Assembly: GCA_025093555.1 (NCBI GenBank)
Contig: JAIWNF010000038.1
Coordinates: forward strand, 434,001-498,000
Length of the DNA stretch: 64,000 bases
From: Circinella umbellata
Taxonomy: Eukaryota; Mucoromycota; Mucoromycetes; Mucorales; Lichtheimiaceae
Direction: 5' to 3'
Under the pieces are notes generated by a model, which worked only from the letters and a program-made list of their open reading frames with translations, was not told the origin of the DNA and searched no databases. The position numbers were made by a program, and so were the translations under genes. This document shows, piece by piece, positions 1-12,598 of this stretch; position 1 is the stretch's first letter, and every line of letters starts with the position of its first letter.

Positions 1-3000
1 ACTCTTTTTGATGCTCAAGAAACTGACATTGATGAACCTAAATTTGCTGCACTGTTAAGAGTAAGCTGATTATTTGTTTTTTCAATGGAGAGAGAAGGAT
101 ATATATTCTTATACTCATTGGGAATATTTTTAATTTTTTTTTTATCTAGTCAATTTGTGATATGAAGCCTGCTGCTGTAGATGATCGGTTATTACCTACA
201 TGGCTTATGATTATTAGTAAAGCTTATCCTGCTTATGCAAAGTAAGTTCTAAGTTTGTTTTTTGTTTTGTTTCAATTATATTTCTTTTACTCATTTTATT
301 ATCCAATTTTTTTTTTTGGTTACCAGGGTGAATCCAGGTCAATGTGGTGCAGATATTGCTACTGTTTTTAGTGTTATCTTTAATGATTTCCAACAAGAAT
401 CTCGTAGTTATAAATCTATTGCCAACTGTCTTATTGCTTTAATTGATTATTGTATTACTGATGATATGATCAATCAAGCAAGTCAAAATATTGAAAATGG
501 TGTCACTCAAACTGTATCTGTTGTCGAAACTGGTTTAGGTGTTCATTTCCAACCTGCTTGGGTTCAAGTAATGTCTGTTCAACAAGCTTTATTTAAGAAA
601 TTACATTTTGCTTCTTCTCCTTTAATGAATGGATGTGTGGCTCTTTTGGGTGAATTACGTTTATCTCCTGCTGAATCTTACAAGGAACAATTGGACAAGA
701 CGTTGGGTGCTGCTATTGCTACTATGGGACCTGAAAACTTTTTATCTATTTTACCATTAAATTTGGAAGGCAGTGGCAGTGGTGATATCGGTCGTGCCTT
801 TTTACTTCCTCTTTTAAAGACATATACAACCAATACCAACTTGTCTTATTTTGTAAATGTCTTGATGCCTTTGGGTGATCGATTGGCTGAAAAAGGACAA
901 CAAGCAAAAGATCGAGAAATGGAATTACAAGCCAAAGTATATGAAACTTTAGTCAATCAAATTTGGAGTCTTGCTCCTGGATTTTGTGATTTACCCAAGG
1001 ATTTGACCACAGCTTTCAATAATACAGTAGCTGAACGATTCAGTTCTTTACTTTATTCTCAACCTGAATTACGTCCTACTGTAGCACAGTCATTACAATT
1101 TTTGGTTGAAAAGAATCAAGCTTTGGCACGTTCAGCTGCTTCGGATGAAGATTTACAAAAAGCCTATGGTGTATCCAAAACACAAGCCCAAGAAAATTTG
1201 AAATACATGAGTCAATTTTCTGTCAATTATTTGGCTGTCTTTTTCAATGTCTATAGTCAAATTGCTGCCGCTTATCGTGGATTTTTGGCCGAAGTTATCA
1301 AGAGTTATTTAAGTGTAGCTACACCTCAAGATGTCAATGGTACATTCAAAAAGGTCCTTGGTCTTTTAACTCAAGCTTTGGAAAACAAGACAGGTGGTTC
1401 TGCTTCAAATAATGATCCAACCATGCCTCCACCCATGTCACATACCATGTTAGATCTTGCTGTTGTTATGATTCCTTATTTGGATACCGAATCCATTGAA
1501 CTTTTGTATAATGGTACAGTGACTACCTTATTAGGTAAAGAAGATGAACCAGCCTTACAAAAGAAAGGTTACAAGGTTCTCAAACATTTGATTGATTCAA
1601 CATCGGGCCGTCAAGTTGCATTGAATCACATTGATGAATTACAAGCTAAAGTATTGGAAGCAACAGCATCATGTACTGTATCAGCCCGTAAAGATCGTAT
1701 CAAGGCATTATTTGCTATTGTTCAAATTTTACCTTCCAGTGATTTACATTTCATTCCTGCTGTTCTTTCAGAAACCGTTATTAGTTCTAAGGATAGTAAT
1801 GAAAAGACACGTAATGTGGCTTTTGCTTTGCTTGTAGAAATGGGTGAAAAAATGAAACAAGGAGGTGTTGTAAAGAATAGTAAATTGGAAGGTTTAGATG
1901 AAGCTGTACCTGATGGTAAGTTGGAAATCCTCAAATTTCTTCCATGTGAAACAAAAAAAAAATTGAACAAGTTTTCATATAATCTTTTTTTTATATAGCT
2001 CCTGCAAGTATTAGCGAATACTTTACTATGGTTACTGCTGGTTTAGCAGGTACTACTGCTCATATGATTGCTGCCACTATTACTGGTTTATCTCGTATCT
2101 TTTTCGAATTCAAAGGTAAAGTATGAACAAAAAAAGTAGATTATATACATATATATAAATTCATGGTTATTAACCTTTCATTCTTTGACCTCTCTATAGA
2201 TGATATTTCTGCTGATTTAGCATTAGAACTACTTCAAACCATTAATGTATTTGTTGGTGCTAACAATCGTGAAATTGTTCGTTCTGCTCTTGGTTATCTC
2301 AAAGTGTGTATTGTGGTTTTGGATGATAGTTTATTAAGTCCTCAATTGGTTCAAGTGGTCGACAGTTTATTAAAATGCAGTCATCAAACCAAGAATCATT
2401 TTAAACCCAAGATTCGTCATATTTTTGAACGACTTATTCGAAGATTTGGTTATGAACGTGTAGCTGAAGCCGTACCACAAGAAGATAAAAAATTAATTAA
2501 TAATATTCAAAAACGTCGTATGCGTGCCAAGAGAAAGAAATCTGCTGCTAATCAACACGATGAAGCAAGTGATGAAGAAGAAGATATTGCTGCTCGTCAA
2601 TCAGCTAAAAAAGTGGGCGCTGGATACCACGATGCTTATGAAGAAGTATTATATGGTAGTGAAAGTGAATTGGAAGGTTCCGATGATGATGAAGAAATGG
2701 TTCCCCATGGTAAATCTGGTCTTGGTAAAAATGCCAGTGGAAATACAAAGAAGAATGGAGGAAGAGATACATTTATTCGTGAGGGTGCGGATGATACACC
2801 TTTGGATTTCTTGGATCGTTCTGCATTGGCACGTATTACTTCTACCAAACCCCAACAAAAGAAACAACAACAACAACAAAGTCTTGCTCAATCTGCACAA
2901 TACAATGACGAGGGTCGTATGGTATTTAATGAATCGGGTGACAGTGATTCTGGTGGTGAAGAAGATGAAGCAGGTGAAGAAGTGGATAAAACAGATTATT

Positions 3001-3323
3001 ACATGTTGGCACAAAAGAGTGCTCACGGATTTGTTCGTACCGAACAAAATAAGATTCGATTCAAAAAAGGTGGAAAGGATGACGACGAAGAAGATGATGC
3101 AATGGATGTGGATGGAGAAAATAAACGAAAGAAGAAGCAACGTGTTAAGAAACAACAATATGAACTTATTGGTAAAGAATATCGATCGAAACGAGCTGGT
3201 GGTGATGTTAAATCTAAAGATAAAGCAGATCCTTATGCATACATGCCACTTGGTAAAGTTATTAAAAAGAAGGGTCGAAGCAAAGGTCCAAAGGTTACAT
3301 TTACTGGTCGTGTCAGACGATAA
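1..3323 (+). CDS. RRP12: RRP12-like ribosomal RNA processing/export protein (5' partial)
   Basis: The window opens inside this gene. Exons read 1-60, 150-241, 327-1915, 1999-2115 and 2200-3323; all four introns keep the frame, giving about 993 residues to a TAA stop. Yeast Rrp12 has about 1,228 residues, so the N-terminus lies upstream. The body is a helical HEAT-type repeat protein. The C-terminal third is low complexity: acidic stretches (DDDEEDDAMDVD), a Gln run and Lys/Arg-rich segments ending KVTFTGRVRR, as expected for a nucleolar protein. Family knowledge: Rrp12 (NUC173 domain) is a HEAT-repeat factor needed for nuclear export and maturation of pre-40S and pre-60S subunits. Assignment rests on overall similarity and layout. 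It is convergent with the APC5-like gene; only 239 bp separate the two stop codons. Confidence 0.85.
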
Positions 3324-3562
3324 ATATTTTCCAATTCACCCTTCCACCCCCCCCTCCCTTTCCCCTTGTCATATTTCTTTTCCTTTTTTTCAACATATCA
3401 AAAAGTATTCTTTTTTTATTCATTATTATTTTTGTAATATCTCCCAATTTCTTCAATAGCATGTTTTTCTTTTTCATTATATAATTATCACATCCTTATT
3501 ATTATCCTTCTCTTCTTAGAATAAGATGTTCTCTTCTTTTTTTTTGTACATGTATATTTTTA
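3324..3562. other. Convergent 3' intergenic region
   Basis: This 239-bp pyrimidine-rich spacer lies between the stops of two convergent genes and must hold both transcript 3' ends. No open frame or structured RNA is apparent. Confidence 0.5.
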
Positions 3563-6500
3563 TTATGATGTCATTGTAGCTTCAGTTACAATATGAGTAG
3601 TAGTTATAGTAGTTGTACTATTTGTTAAAAATGATTTTAACCAACTCACTTGTTGAATATCAGTTTCTGAACCAATGTGTTGATATGCTAATATATCATA
3701 TAAAATGAGAGAGAGAGAGTGTGTGTGTGTGTGAGAACTTTTTTTTTAATAATATAAAATAGTTAGAATATATATATATATATATTTTACCTGCTTCCGA
3801 TTTATTAAGATAATGTAATGATGTTTCGATTTGATCATCTTCAAAAAGTGCTTTTGAATAAGCAAATTGAAGATCAGCTTGTAATTTGAATGATCCTTGT
3901 GCAAGTATTTGAGGAAACATACTTTCAAGCATATCAATAGCAATTTTAGGTTTCAATTGTTCAAGATAAGCTTCTGATAATTTTATAGCTGCAGTAAAAT
4001 ATCGATTAAAATCTGATGCTGTATTACTATTATCTAATGCTTTTTGGAGCCATTCCATTGCACTTTTTATATCTCCTCGATCCTATATATATTATATTAT
4101 ATTATAATAAATATGTATATTCTATTCATTAAATAAAGTATTATTCTAGTTACCAAATCAATTCGACCCCATCCAATCATAACTTGAGCTAATTGTGAAG
4201 GATGATCTGATTTTTTTAATATATCATAACATTTTTGTAAAAGTAAACAAGCCTAAGTATATATAGAAAGTTGAATGAGTTATTTCCATGTCAGAAAAGA
4301 TAAAAATAAAAATAAATCTACCTCATCTGGATGATTTTCTTTATATTTTTGTTCTGCAAATTGTTCAAATGCTTCAAATCGTTCTTCTGGCATTTTTGGA
4401 TGAATATAAACTAATAAATCTTCTTGTCCTGAAATATCGTTATGTTTTTTTCTATGTATATTAAAAGTAGTTAACAAAAAGTAATATATATATAAATGTT
4501 ATATTATTTATTATATTTATTCTTACAATTTATTTGCTAATTGATGCTTATAACGACATGAGACTTGTTTCCAAGATAATAATTTTATACTTTGATCTGG
4601 ATATTTCTTTGCAAATTGATCTAGTAATTTTATAGCTTGTTCATATTCACCTATAGAAGCATGCTTGTAATTGATTTTTTTTTTCATTAAATATATGTCA
4701 AGTTGAATATAATCCATTCGAACCCTTACCATATCAGCAGCAAGTATATATGTTTGTTCAATGCTAGAAACATCACCTTCTTTAATATCAAGTGCAATAT
4801 CTAAGTAAACTTTGGCTTGAATACGATCACCTATATCAAAATAATAAATATATGTTAGTCATTGATATGTTATATATATATATAGTTATATTATTATTAT
4901 TATTTTACCATAAAGATTCCAAACAGTAGCTTTCATTAAATATTCCAATTTATTTAAATAATCAATATTAGCAAGTGATGCTTGTACTGTACTACTGTGA
5001 ATAGCTTCAAATACTTTATTGGCTGAATCACCCTGAATATATAATTATAAATATTAATAAAAATAAGATAACTAAATAACTTTTATTTTAACATACTCTT
5101 TGAATCATTTCTTTTGCTCTAGATAATTTATCTAAACATTCAATATAAACAACATTTGGATTGGATTCATCTGCTATACTATACATAGGATACTGATCTG
5201 TAAGAGAAGAATCATTTCCTTTAATAAATCGAATCCAACTATATAATATATACTTTTGTGAGTAAAAAGAAAAAAACCATTATCTCATTTATTTCTTTAT
5301 TACCTCAAGACTTCATTTAAACAATTTTCATCTTGGTTTTCTCTAGCAATATCGAGTGCTTCATCTAATGCCTATTATAAATATACTCTTCATGTTATTG
5401 ATTCAATATATATATATATATATACTTTTCCCCTCTTAATAAATAAGGATCTTTACTGCAAGTGCTTGTTGTGAATGACCAAATTTAGCTTCAAGTACAC
5501 CTAAACTTAAAAGTGCATATTGATACATTGGTCTAATAATAATAAGTGAGTATTAAGTATATATATATATATCTAAATATTAAATATTTTTGATTCTTAC
5601 GTTTCTGTACTTAATAAACAATAATCAAAGAAACGATGTAAACTTGTTAATGCTCCTTGATATTCACCCGTTCGAATATAATTAAGAAAACTATTTAAGA
5701 TAGTATAAATATTACTAGTTTTCTTTTATCATATATATAAATGATATTTACCGAACTTGATCAATTTTACGAATATCAGGAGCATGCGATTGTAAAAAGT
5801 TTAAATATTTATGTAAAACAGTAGGTGGAATTTCACTTGTATCCGTTCCTAAAAGTTTTAATTAGTTACATGGTTACGTGGTTACAGGATGAAAATTAAT
5901 TAATTATAGTACTTTACTTTCAATCTTTTGAGCTTCTGTTGTTAGGAAACGATCTACGAAATGATCAGAAAACCACCAACCTATTACAAAAAAAAAAGAA
6001 ATATATGAGTATATATATATATATATATATATTATAATAATAATAATAAACTTACCATCATGTTTAATTTTTAAATCATCTTTGGTTGATAATAGTATAG
6101 AAGGTTTTTTATAAAGTATTGAATTCATATCCACATCCATTGTATTATTGTTATTGGTCGATGCAACATAATGTTGAAATATAGTAAATAATTCTGTTCG
6201 TTGTTGCATTGATGATTTTGAAAATTCTAATCGACAACGACGTACAAATATACCAAATAAACTTGATTTATCTAATATAGCAATATCTGTTGAATCCATC
6301 TATAATAAATAATATATATGAATGAGATTGATTTAAAATAAATCCTTTCTATATATTATATATATTTACCATATTATCTTTTTCTTCTAGTATATCAATT
6401 AATGCTATATATATATATATAAGTTATAATAGTATTTAAGTAAATATATTACTTATATAAATATATCAAATGAAAAATATTTACATGATAAAAATTGAAA

Positions 6501-6913
6501 TAATAAAAAAGGTGTATTAATAGTAATAATCTAAAATAATAAATACTATCTTTAGTTTTTTATTCTTTTAATCATTTTTTTTCTTTCTAGAATATATAAG
6601 TGTAGTTACATAATTACGAATGGCATGAACATGTTCTTCCGAAAACTCATTGAATTGATTTAATACTTGTTCAAGATTAGGTTCTGGTTGTGTATCACAT
6701 GTCTATTATTATAATTAATCTTTACTTTTCTAAATTACTAAAAATTAAATTACAAAAAAAAAGACTTACTTCAATACTATCAAGAATGAAACCAACAAGT
6801 TTTGGATTGACAGTAGCAGGTAGCTCATAATGACAAAATTTATGTATAAGAATAAGAATTATTATTTTAAATGGAGTAAGATAACTTGTACGTATAACAC
6901 TTTGTGAAATCAT
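3563..6913 (-). CDS. APC5: Anaphase-promoting complex subunit 5 (APC5)
   Basis: Eighteen exons join in frame to 701 residues: 6913-6770, 6702-6610, 6530-6485, 6404-6370, 6299-6056, 5980-5918, 5848-5752, 5690-5601, 5532-5457, 5371-5304, 5238-5097, 5032-4909, 4830-4730, 4663-4527, 4451-4322, 4252-4154, 4082-3791 and 3687-3563. Human APC5 has 755 residues. Diagnostic segments are an N-terminal YLTPFKIIILILI, then LFGIFVRRCRLEFSKSSMQQ, a central GHSQQALAALDEALDIA TPR helix pair, KATVWNLYG, and C-terminal TPR-like repeats (PKIAIDMLESMFPQIL). Family knowledge: APC5 is a TPR scaffold of the APC/C ubiquitin ligase that drives mitotic exit; it is not catalytic. The start at 6913 was chosen because the conserved N-terminal motif follows directly; an upstream in-frame Met at 7039 adds a non-conserved leader. 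Introns are short and mostly AT microsatellite. Confidence 0.9.
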
Positions 6914-7223
6914 AAGCACTGAATAAGAAACGCGATTTTTTTTTCTTGCATTGTTTTCTTTTTTTATCCAGAAAATTTCCTTTTTCGATGGGAACTGAAA
7001 GAAATTTATTGTTACAAAAAAAAGAGAAGTTGGGTACAAAAGAGAAGTTTGAATTACAAAAGGAAGTTAGAAGTTAGATACAAAAAAAGGTTTTAGATAC
7101 AAGAAAAGAATTTAGATACAAAAAATATATAAAAATGTTATTTAATAACAATAATAATAAATAATACATAATAAAGAAATCTATACAAAAAATAAAGGGG
7201 GAAAAAAAAGGGGGATTGTTTTT

Positions 7224-7688
7224 TTAATCTTTTTCTTGTTGACATTGTGGACATTTTGGACCTTCTTGAGTTTCTGAATTGATAATAGGATAAATAGTAT
7301 CATGTTTATCACAATAACGAAAACAACGTTCACAATAATCATTTGTATCCATTCCTAGAGCTCGATTACAATAGGGGCAACTTTTTCTACAAGTATCACA
7401 ATGCCATCCAGGTCCTAAAACTTCACCACATTCACCACATGTTGCTTTTGTTTCTTCTTCTTGTTCTTCTTCTTGTTCATCATAGGATTCAGAATCAATT
7501 GTTGGTGAAGGAGAATTTCTTGTTGAATATTGATAATAATATGGATTATTACTATTATTATTATTATAATTGTAATAAGATGTATTAGTTTGTATATACG
7601 GGTAACATGTATTATTATTACAAATAGTAGTTGTAGTAGTAATATAGTCTTGATAAGGTAAAATAGATAAATTAATATTAGAAGGCAT
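7224..7688 (-). CDS. Small zinc-ribbon protein, function unknown
   Basis: A single-exon frame of 154 residues starts at the ATG at 7688 (MPSNINLSIL). A Met further upstream at 7757 would add 23 unremarkable residues. The N-terminal half is low complexity (Thr, Asn and Tyr runs), followed by an acidic Glu/Gln stretch. The C-terminal 70 residues carry an array of paired cysteines: CGECG, CDTC, CPYC, CERC, a CDKH and a final CPQC, consistent with two or three small zinc-binding knuckles. No catalytic motif is visible and I do not recognise an orthologue. It lies 310 bp upstream of the APC5-like start on the same strand and is divergent from the TOF1-like gene. Confidence 0.6.
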   Translation of the reverse strand: MPSNINLSILPYQDYITTTTTICNNNTCYPYIQTNTSYYNYNNNNSNNPYYYQYSTRNSPSPTIDSESYDEQEEEQEEETKATCGECGEVLGPGWHCDTCRKSCPYCNRALGMDTNDYCERCFRYCDKHDTIYPIINSETQEGPKCPQCQQEKD

Positions 7689-8354
7689 TAAAAATACATT
7701 GATGATAACATTTATTGAAACTTTTTCAAAGTGGGAATAAGGGTTATTTATATACACTTTTTTTTATATAAAGAATAGAAATAGAAAAAATGTATGAAAC
7801 CTGATATACAGCTGCGGAGTAATTTTAAGCATGGAAAAAGCTTAAAAGATCATTCACGTTTTTATATGATAATATAATAAGTGTTATGTTCCAAGTTCAT
7901 TTTTAAATCTATTCAACTCGTTTTAATTACGTAGTTATCACTTTTCTGGGAAAATGAAAAAGGTCTCTATGCTGTAGTCATGGTAACTTTAAAACTATTC
8001 TATCAATTTATATTATTATTGCTTATTAGTCTACGTAAATCTCATGATTATATATAAATTATAAAGCATTATATCAATATCTTATTATCATAATCATAAT
8101 CATAACTATAAATATTATTATTATAATAACTATTAATATTATTGTAGCTTTTAGCTTATTGATCCTTTCTAATTATTTTTTCTGTGAAGAAAAAATAGTG
8201 GTTTTCCATCAAAATTTTTTGACACGAAACAAACGCGTATAAAACACTGAAACCGGAATTTTAGAAATTCCGAAAAAAAAGTCCATCGCGCGTTTTTTTT
8301 TGAAGTACGTTCCTGTTCCCTCACACTTCCTTTTATTTTATAATAATTTAAACC
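7689..8354. promoter_or_regulatory. Divergent intergenic/promoter region
   Basis: These 666 bp separate the start of the zinc-ribbon gene (-) from the start of the TOF1-like gene (+), so both promoters should lie here. The sequence is AT-rich with TATA-like stretches (around 8050). I see no open frame or repeat of note. Confidence 0.45.
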
Positions 8355-11300
8355 ATGGACCATGATGACCATGATATCGAACAAACCAATCGAAATTATA
8401 TTCTAGCAACATGTGCTGCTTTAGGTGGTTTTGAAGAAAAATTAAATATTTCTTCTGGAAAACTAGAAAAAGTTTACATGTTGGGTGATGAAGCACTTGG
8501 TAAAACACCTCCTTTCTCTCTCTCTCTCTCTATAAAAAATATATATATATATATATATACAACAACCAATCTAATTGAACCTCATTGAATAATAATATAG
8601 GTTGTTTAAAAGATTTAAAACGTGCCATTCGTGCAGAAAGTCAAAATCCTTATAAAACTTTTTTACCTGCTATTGCTGAATTTAACTTGATTGAATCGGA
8701 TCTTATACCCATTATTTTACTTCATGCACGCGATTCTTCAGATTTAGCCAACCGTTTTATACTCGCTTGTGGTATTTATATTTAAGGAGCAAAAAAAAAA
8801 AAAGGAATGGGGGAAAAAAACATTTTTGAGGTACTTATATATTTTTGTTTTATTTTGTTAGTCGAATTACTTGTACCTATGACTTGGCCTATACAATATG
8901 ATAGTGAAGAAGATCTCGAAAACTATGATCCTAATTTACTTGATTGTTATCGTCGTTATAAACTTGCTCTTTTACAACCAAAGATACTTGAAGCAATTAC
9001 TGGTTTAATTACAGGACCATTAAGTATCCCTTATCGGTAAAGTATCATTAAAAAAAAGGGGGCAGGGGAGGAAGATCATTGGAATAAGGGAAAAGAAAAA
9101 CTCATATTCTTATTTAGTGAACGTTCTCTTCATGATCAAACCGTGATTCGTCTTATATTATATTTTTTTCGTAATATTACAGCTATTCCTGACTTGGAAG
9201 CTAAACATGATTTATCAGAAGAAACTTTACGTATGGCCTATTTACAGGTAAAAAAAAAAAAAAGAATAAAATTTGTTATTTTATGATTATTTTACTTATT
9301 TATTATTATATAGCAAAAAACCGTATTAAGATTTTGTGAAACGGGTATTATGGATTTATTAATGGCTATTGCATCAAATAGTTCAGAAACGGATGCATCA
9401 GAATGGAATGTTATTGTATTAGAAATTTTATATAATATATTACGAAATGTATCTCCTAAAGATGTATTTAATGGCAATACAGTAGATGATGTAAGTAAGA
9501 GGAGGACGAATGAGATGATATTGCATAAATTTAACGTTCATTTATGCTAGAATGATAGTACAAATATACTTTCGGATAAATTAGCCAATTTATTAAGAGA
9601 AGAAACTAGAGTGAAACGAATTAAAACGAAAAATCAACCTACCCGACATGGAAGGTTTGGAGGCAGTTTTGCCATTAAAGGATGGGTAAATAAAAAAAAA
9701 AAACCTTCGAGAAAATATGGATATTTTTGGAAATATTTATATTAACTTTTAATTTTATAGGATGGTAATACACTTGTATCACATAAACCAGAAGCTGCTT
9801 ATACTGATTTAAGTGTACTTTTGAATGTAAATAAAAAAGAAGATCGAAGAGGAAAAAAAAGAAAAGAAATGGTAATATATTTTTTTCATCTATTTAACCG
9901 ATCAGGTAAAAAATAAAGACTAAACTAAACGCATATACCTATAGGATGAAATTAATGTTCGCAAGACATATGTTAGTAGCACTGCTTTAAAAAATTTAAA
10001 AGATATGGCACAAACATTTATCGACGCTTCTTTTAATGGTAAACTATTTTTTTTTGGTTTGATGTTGATTTAAGTGAGGGTTTCATTTTAATCCGAACGT
10101 TTTTCCGTAATTAATTATTTCTCCCGACTATGTTGGCCCGACTATTTTTCCGCATTTTTTTTTTCTTTTTCTACATAGAATTTTATCTTTCATTAATCAA
10201 AGATATTGAAAGAGAAAATCCAAAAATATTAGTCAAAGATCATGTACCCTTTTTTCATACCATGCGATGGTTTTTAGAATATTTTAGTTATGAAAAAGAG
10301 CTTGCTAATAGAAAAAATGAACAAGAACAAAAGAAACAACAAGAAAAAGATGATTTATTCAATAATGGTGAATTATTTGTACCAAGACATACTACAGTGG
10401 AAGATGATAGAGAAGAATCCGGCAGGACCGGTGGTTTAGTTGGAGAAACAACGACACTATTGAATCAAGAAGAAGAATTGACTGGATTTGATTATGATCA
10501 AGTAGCAAGTGCTATGGATTTACGAGCTTTTATGGTTTGTTTACGTTGGATGAGAACTGCCATTGAACAAAAGGTAAAAAATTAATGGGTAAATATTCAT
10601 ATAATGAAAATCAAATTTATAAATGTTATTTGTATGTTTATAGTTATGGCTACACGCTCAAGTCGCTGCTGATAATTTTAGACAACTTGTAAGTAAAACG
10701 AGTATGAAGACTATTTAAACGACAGAGCTAGTAGCTAATAAATTATCTTTTACAAAAAAAAATGAATTAGCTTATTACAGTGAATGCTATGACAAAAGCA
10801 CCACAAGAAGAATATCGAGAAGTTGCTGAATATATTCAAAGTAACATTTATCATGAACATTCAACATTGGATCTTTTTACTGATTTATTAAAAGAATACA
10901 AAAATCAATCTTATGGGTAAGTTGATATTTTTGATAGAAAAAAATTTCTTTTTATAATGCAAAAAATTCACACATTTGATTATTCAATGGATAGATATCT
11001 TGAAAGTGCAGTTAAATTGACACATGTCATGTTAAAATTACTTGAACAATATTCTCAAAAGAATCAAGTCATGTTTGTTCGTAAAAAGAAAAAAGCAAAA
11101 AAGACTAAATCGAATACAACAACAAGAAATGAATCAGGATCGGGTGATGAACATACTATGGATGTTGTTTCTGAAGAAGAATCGAATAAGGCTATCAATG
11201 AAAGTGAACATGATAATAGTGATGATGATGATGGTGACGATGATGAACGAGAAAGAGAATTAGCATATAGAGAACATATTTTTACGTTTCAATCGTTTGA

Positions 11301-11872
11301 AAAGGTAAGAAAAAGTGAAAGGGAAAATTGGGTTGGTGGATTTCTATATAATTAGCTGGATTGGTTAACCATGTTATATGATTACTATTATTTAGAAATA
11401 TTTGACAGTAAATATCGTTCAAGTCTATTGTATTTTACTTGAACAATTTGAAACCTTATCACCAGAAACTTTATATTGTATTACAAGTTTATTTCATCGA
11501 ATCATGGTTAAACGAAAAGTAGAGGATGTATTTTTCAAGGTAAATTGAATGAAAAAAAAAGCATGGGAGGGGAGGGAGGGAAGAAGAGTGTAGCAGTTGC
11601 TTTAAAATAAAAAGTACCAGCACCACTTATACTTGTAATCAAAACTCATCTATAAACTGAATATTATATTTTAGATTAATGTATTAGAACTCTTTAATCG
11701 AATTATTTATACGTATCCGTCATTACCAAAATCAGGTGCCATGTCTGAATTAGTACAATTCATACGATATTGTACTCGTCAATTCTTTAACAAGGCGAAT
11801 GAATATCCTTTATTATATGTGGAAGTGTTATTTAAAAATCCAAAGGGTAAAACAAGTTCACGTATTCAATAA
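8355..11872 (+). CDS. TOF1: Replication fork protection complex subunit Tof1/Swi1 (Timeless family)
   Basis: Fourteen exons join in frame to 791 residues: 8355-8499, 8601-8771, 8862-9036, 9118-9247, 9314-9490, 9551-9685, 9761-9871, 9945-10038, 10179-10573, 10644-10688, 10771-10916, 10995-11304, 11396-11539 and 11675-11872. The N-terminal half has the Timeless layout: ALGCLKDLKRAIRAE, VELLVPMTWPI, YKLALLQPKILEAI, and the signature RHGRFGGSFAIKG around residue 300. A charged linker and an acidic low-complexity segment (DDDDGDDDERE) follow. Family knowledge: Tof1/Swi1 with Csm3/Swi3 stabilises stalled replication forks, couples helicase and polymerase, and mediates checkpoint signalling. It is shorter than S. 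pombe Swi1; the extended C-terminal tail seems reduced. The start ATG at 8355 is in a good A-rich context (AAACCATGG). Confidence 0.9.
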
Positions 11873-12598
11873 CCTCAGTATAAATAATCCCTTTATTATA
11901 TCTTTTTTTTAATGATTGACTTAATAAATGAACAACAAAATTGTAGATAGCTTAATAATAATAATAATCGGACCTTATTAAATCATGTCCTTATCCCCCC
12001 CCTACTTATTTTTACTCATTTGGGCAATAATTAATGAAACAATCATATATTGTCATAGTAACAACAATTTTTCTTTCTAAAAAAAGGGATGGCTGTTGTA
12101 CGTTTCCATAGAAACTTTTTTATTTACTATGCTTAATAAAAAGAGATAATATTAGCATTTTACTTTTTATATGGCAAAATGTTAAGGGGGATTATATGTC
12201 AAAACCCATTATCTCAAGGGATGAACAGTAAATAAGGAGTATAATAAAAAAAATTATGACATAAAATATAGAACCTTCAATATGATAATAAACTTTTTAT
12301 TCGATAATAATCATTATACCCCTTCTTTCTACTACTGCACTGTAATAAAAATTATTCTTTCTTATATGCAGGAACAAGAACCTTTTTATTCGTTTTGTTG
12401 GATTGGGTAACACGGACCAAAAACAAGGTTTTAACTTTCCGATCTTATAAAAAAAATCACCCATTTTTTTTTATAGGTGGTATTAAATCCATATTCTATT
12501 CTCAAGGTTGCACGAGCCTCTTACTTTCTTTTCTCTTCTGTTTTTTTTTCTCTTTCTCTCTCTCTCTCTCTTTCTCTTTATAAAATATATATTAAAAA
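11873..12598. promoter_or_regulatory. Intergenic region with CT-rich promoter tract
   Basis: This 726-bp spacer lies between the TOF1-like stop and the CBS/PB1 gene start. A strong pyrimidine tract with (CT)n runs at about 12515-12582 sits just before the ATG at 12599, a common layout near fungal transcription starts. The rest is AT-rich and uninformative. Confidence 0.45.

Noticed and set aside
2524..3459. A 311-codon plus-strand frame overlapping the end of the RRP12-like gene
   Set aside because: It is a shifted reading of the Lys/Glu-rich repeats of that gene (Met, Lys and Asn runs) without independent support.
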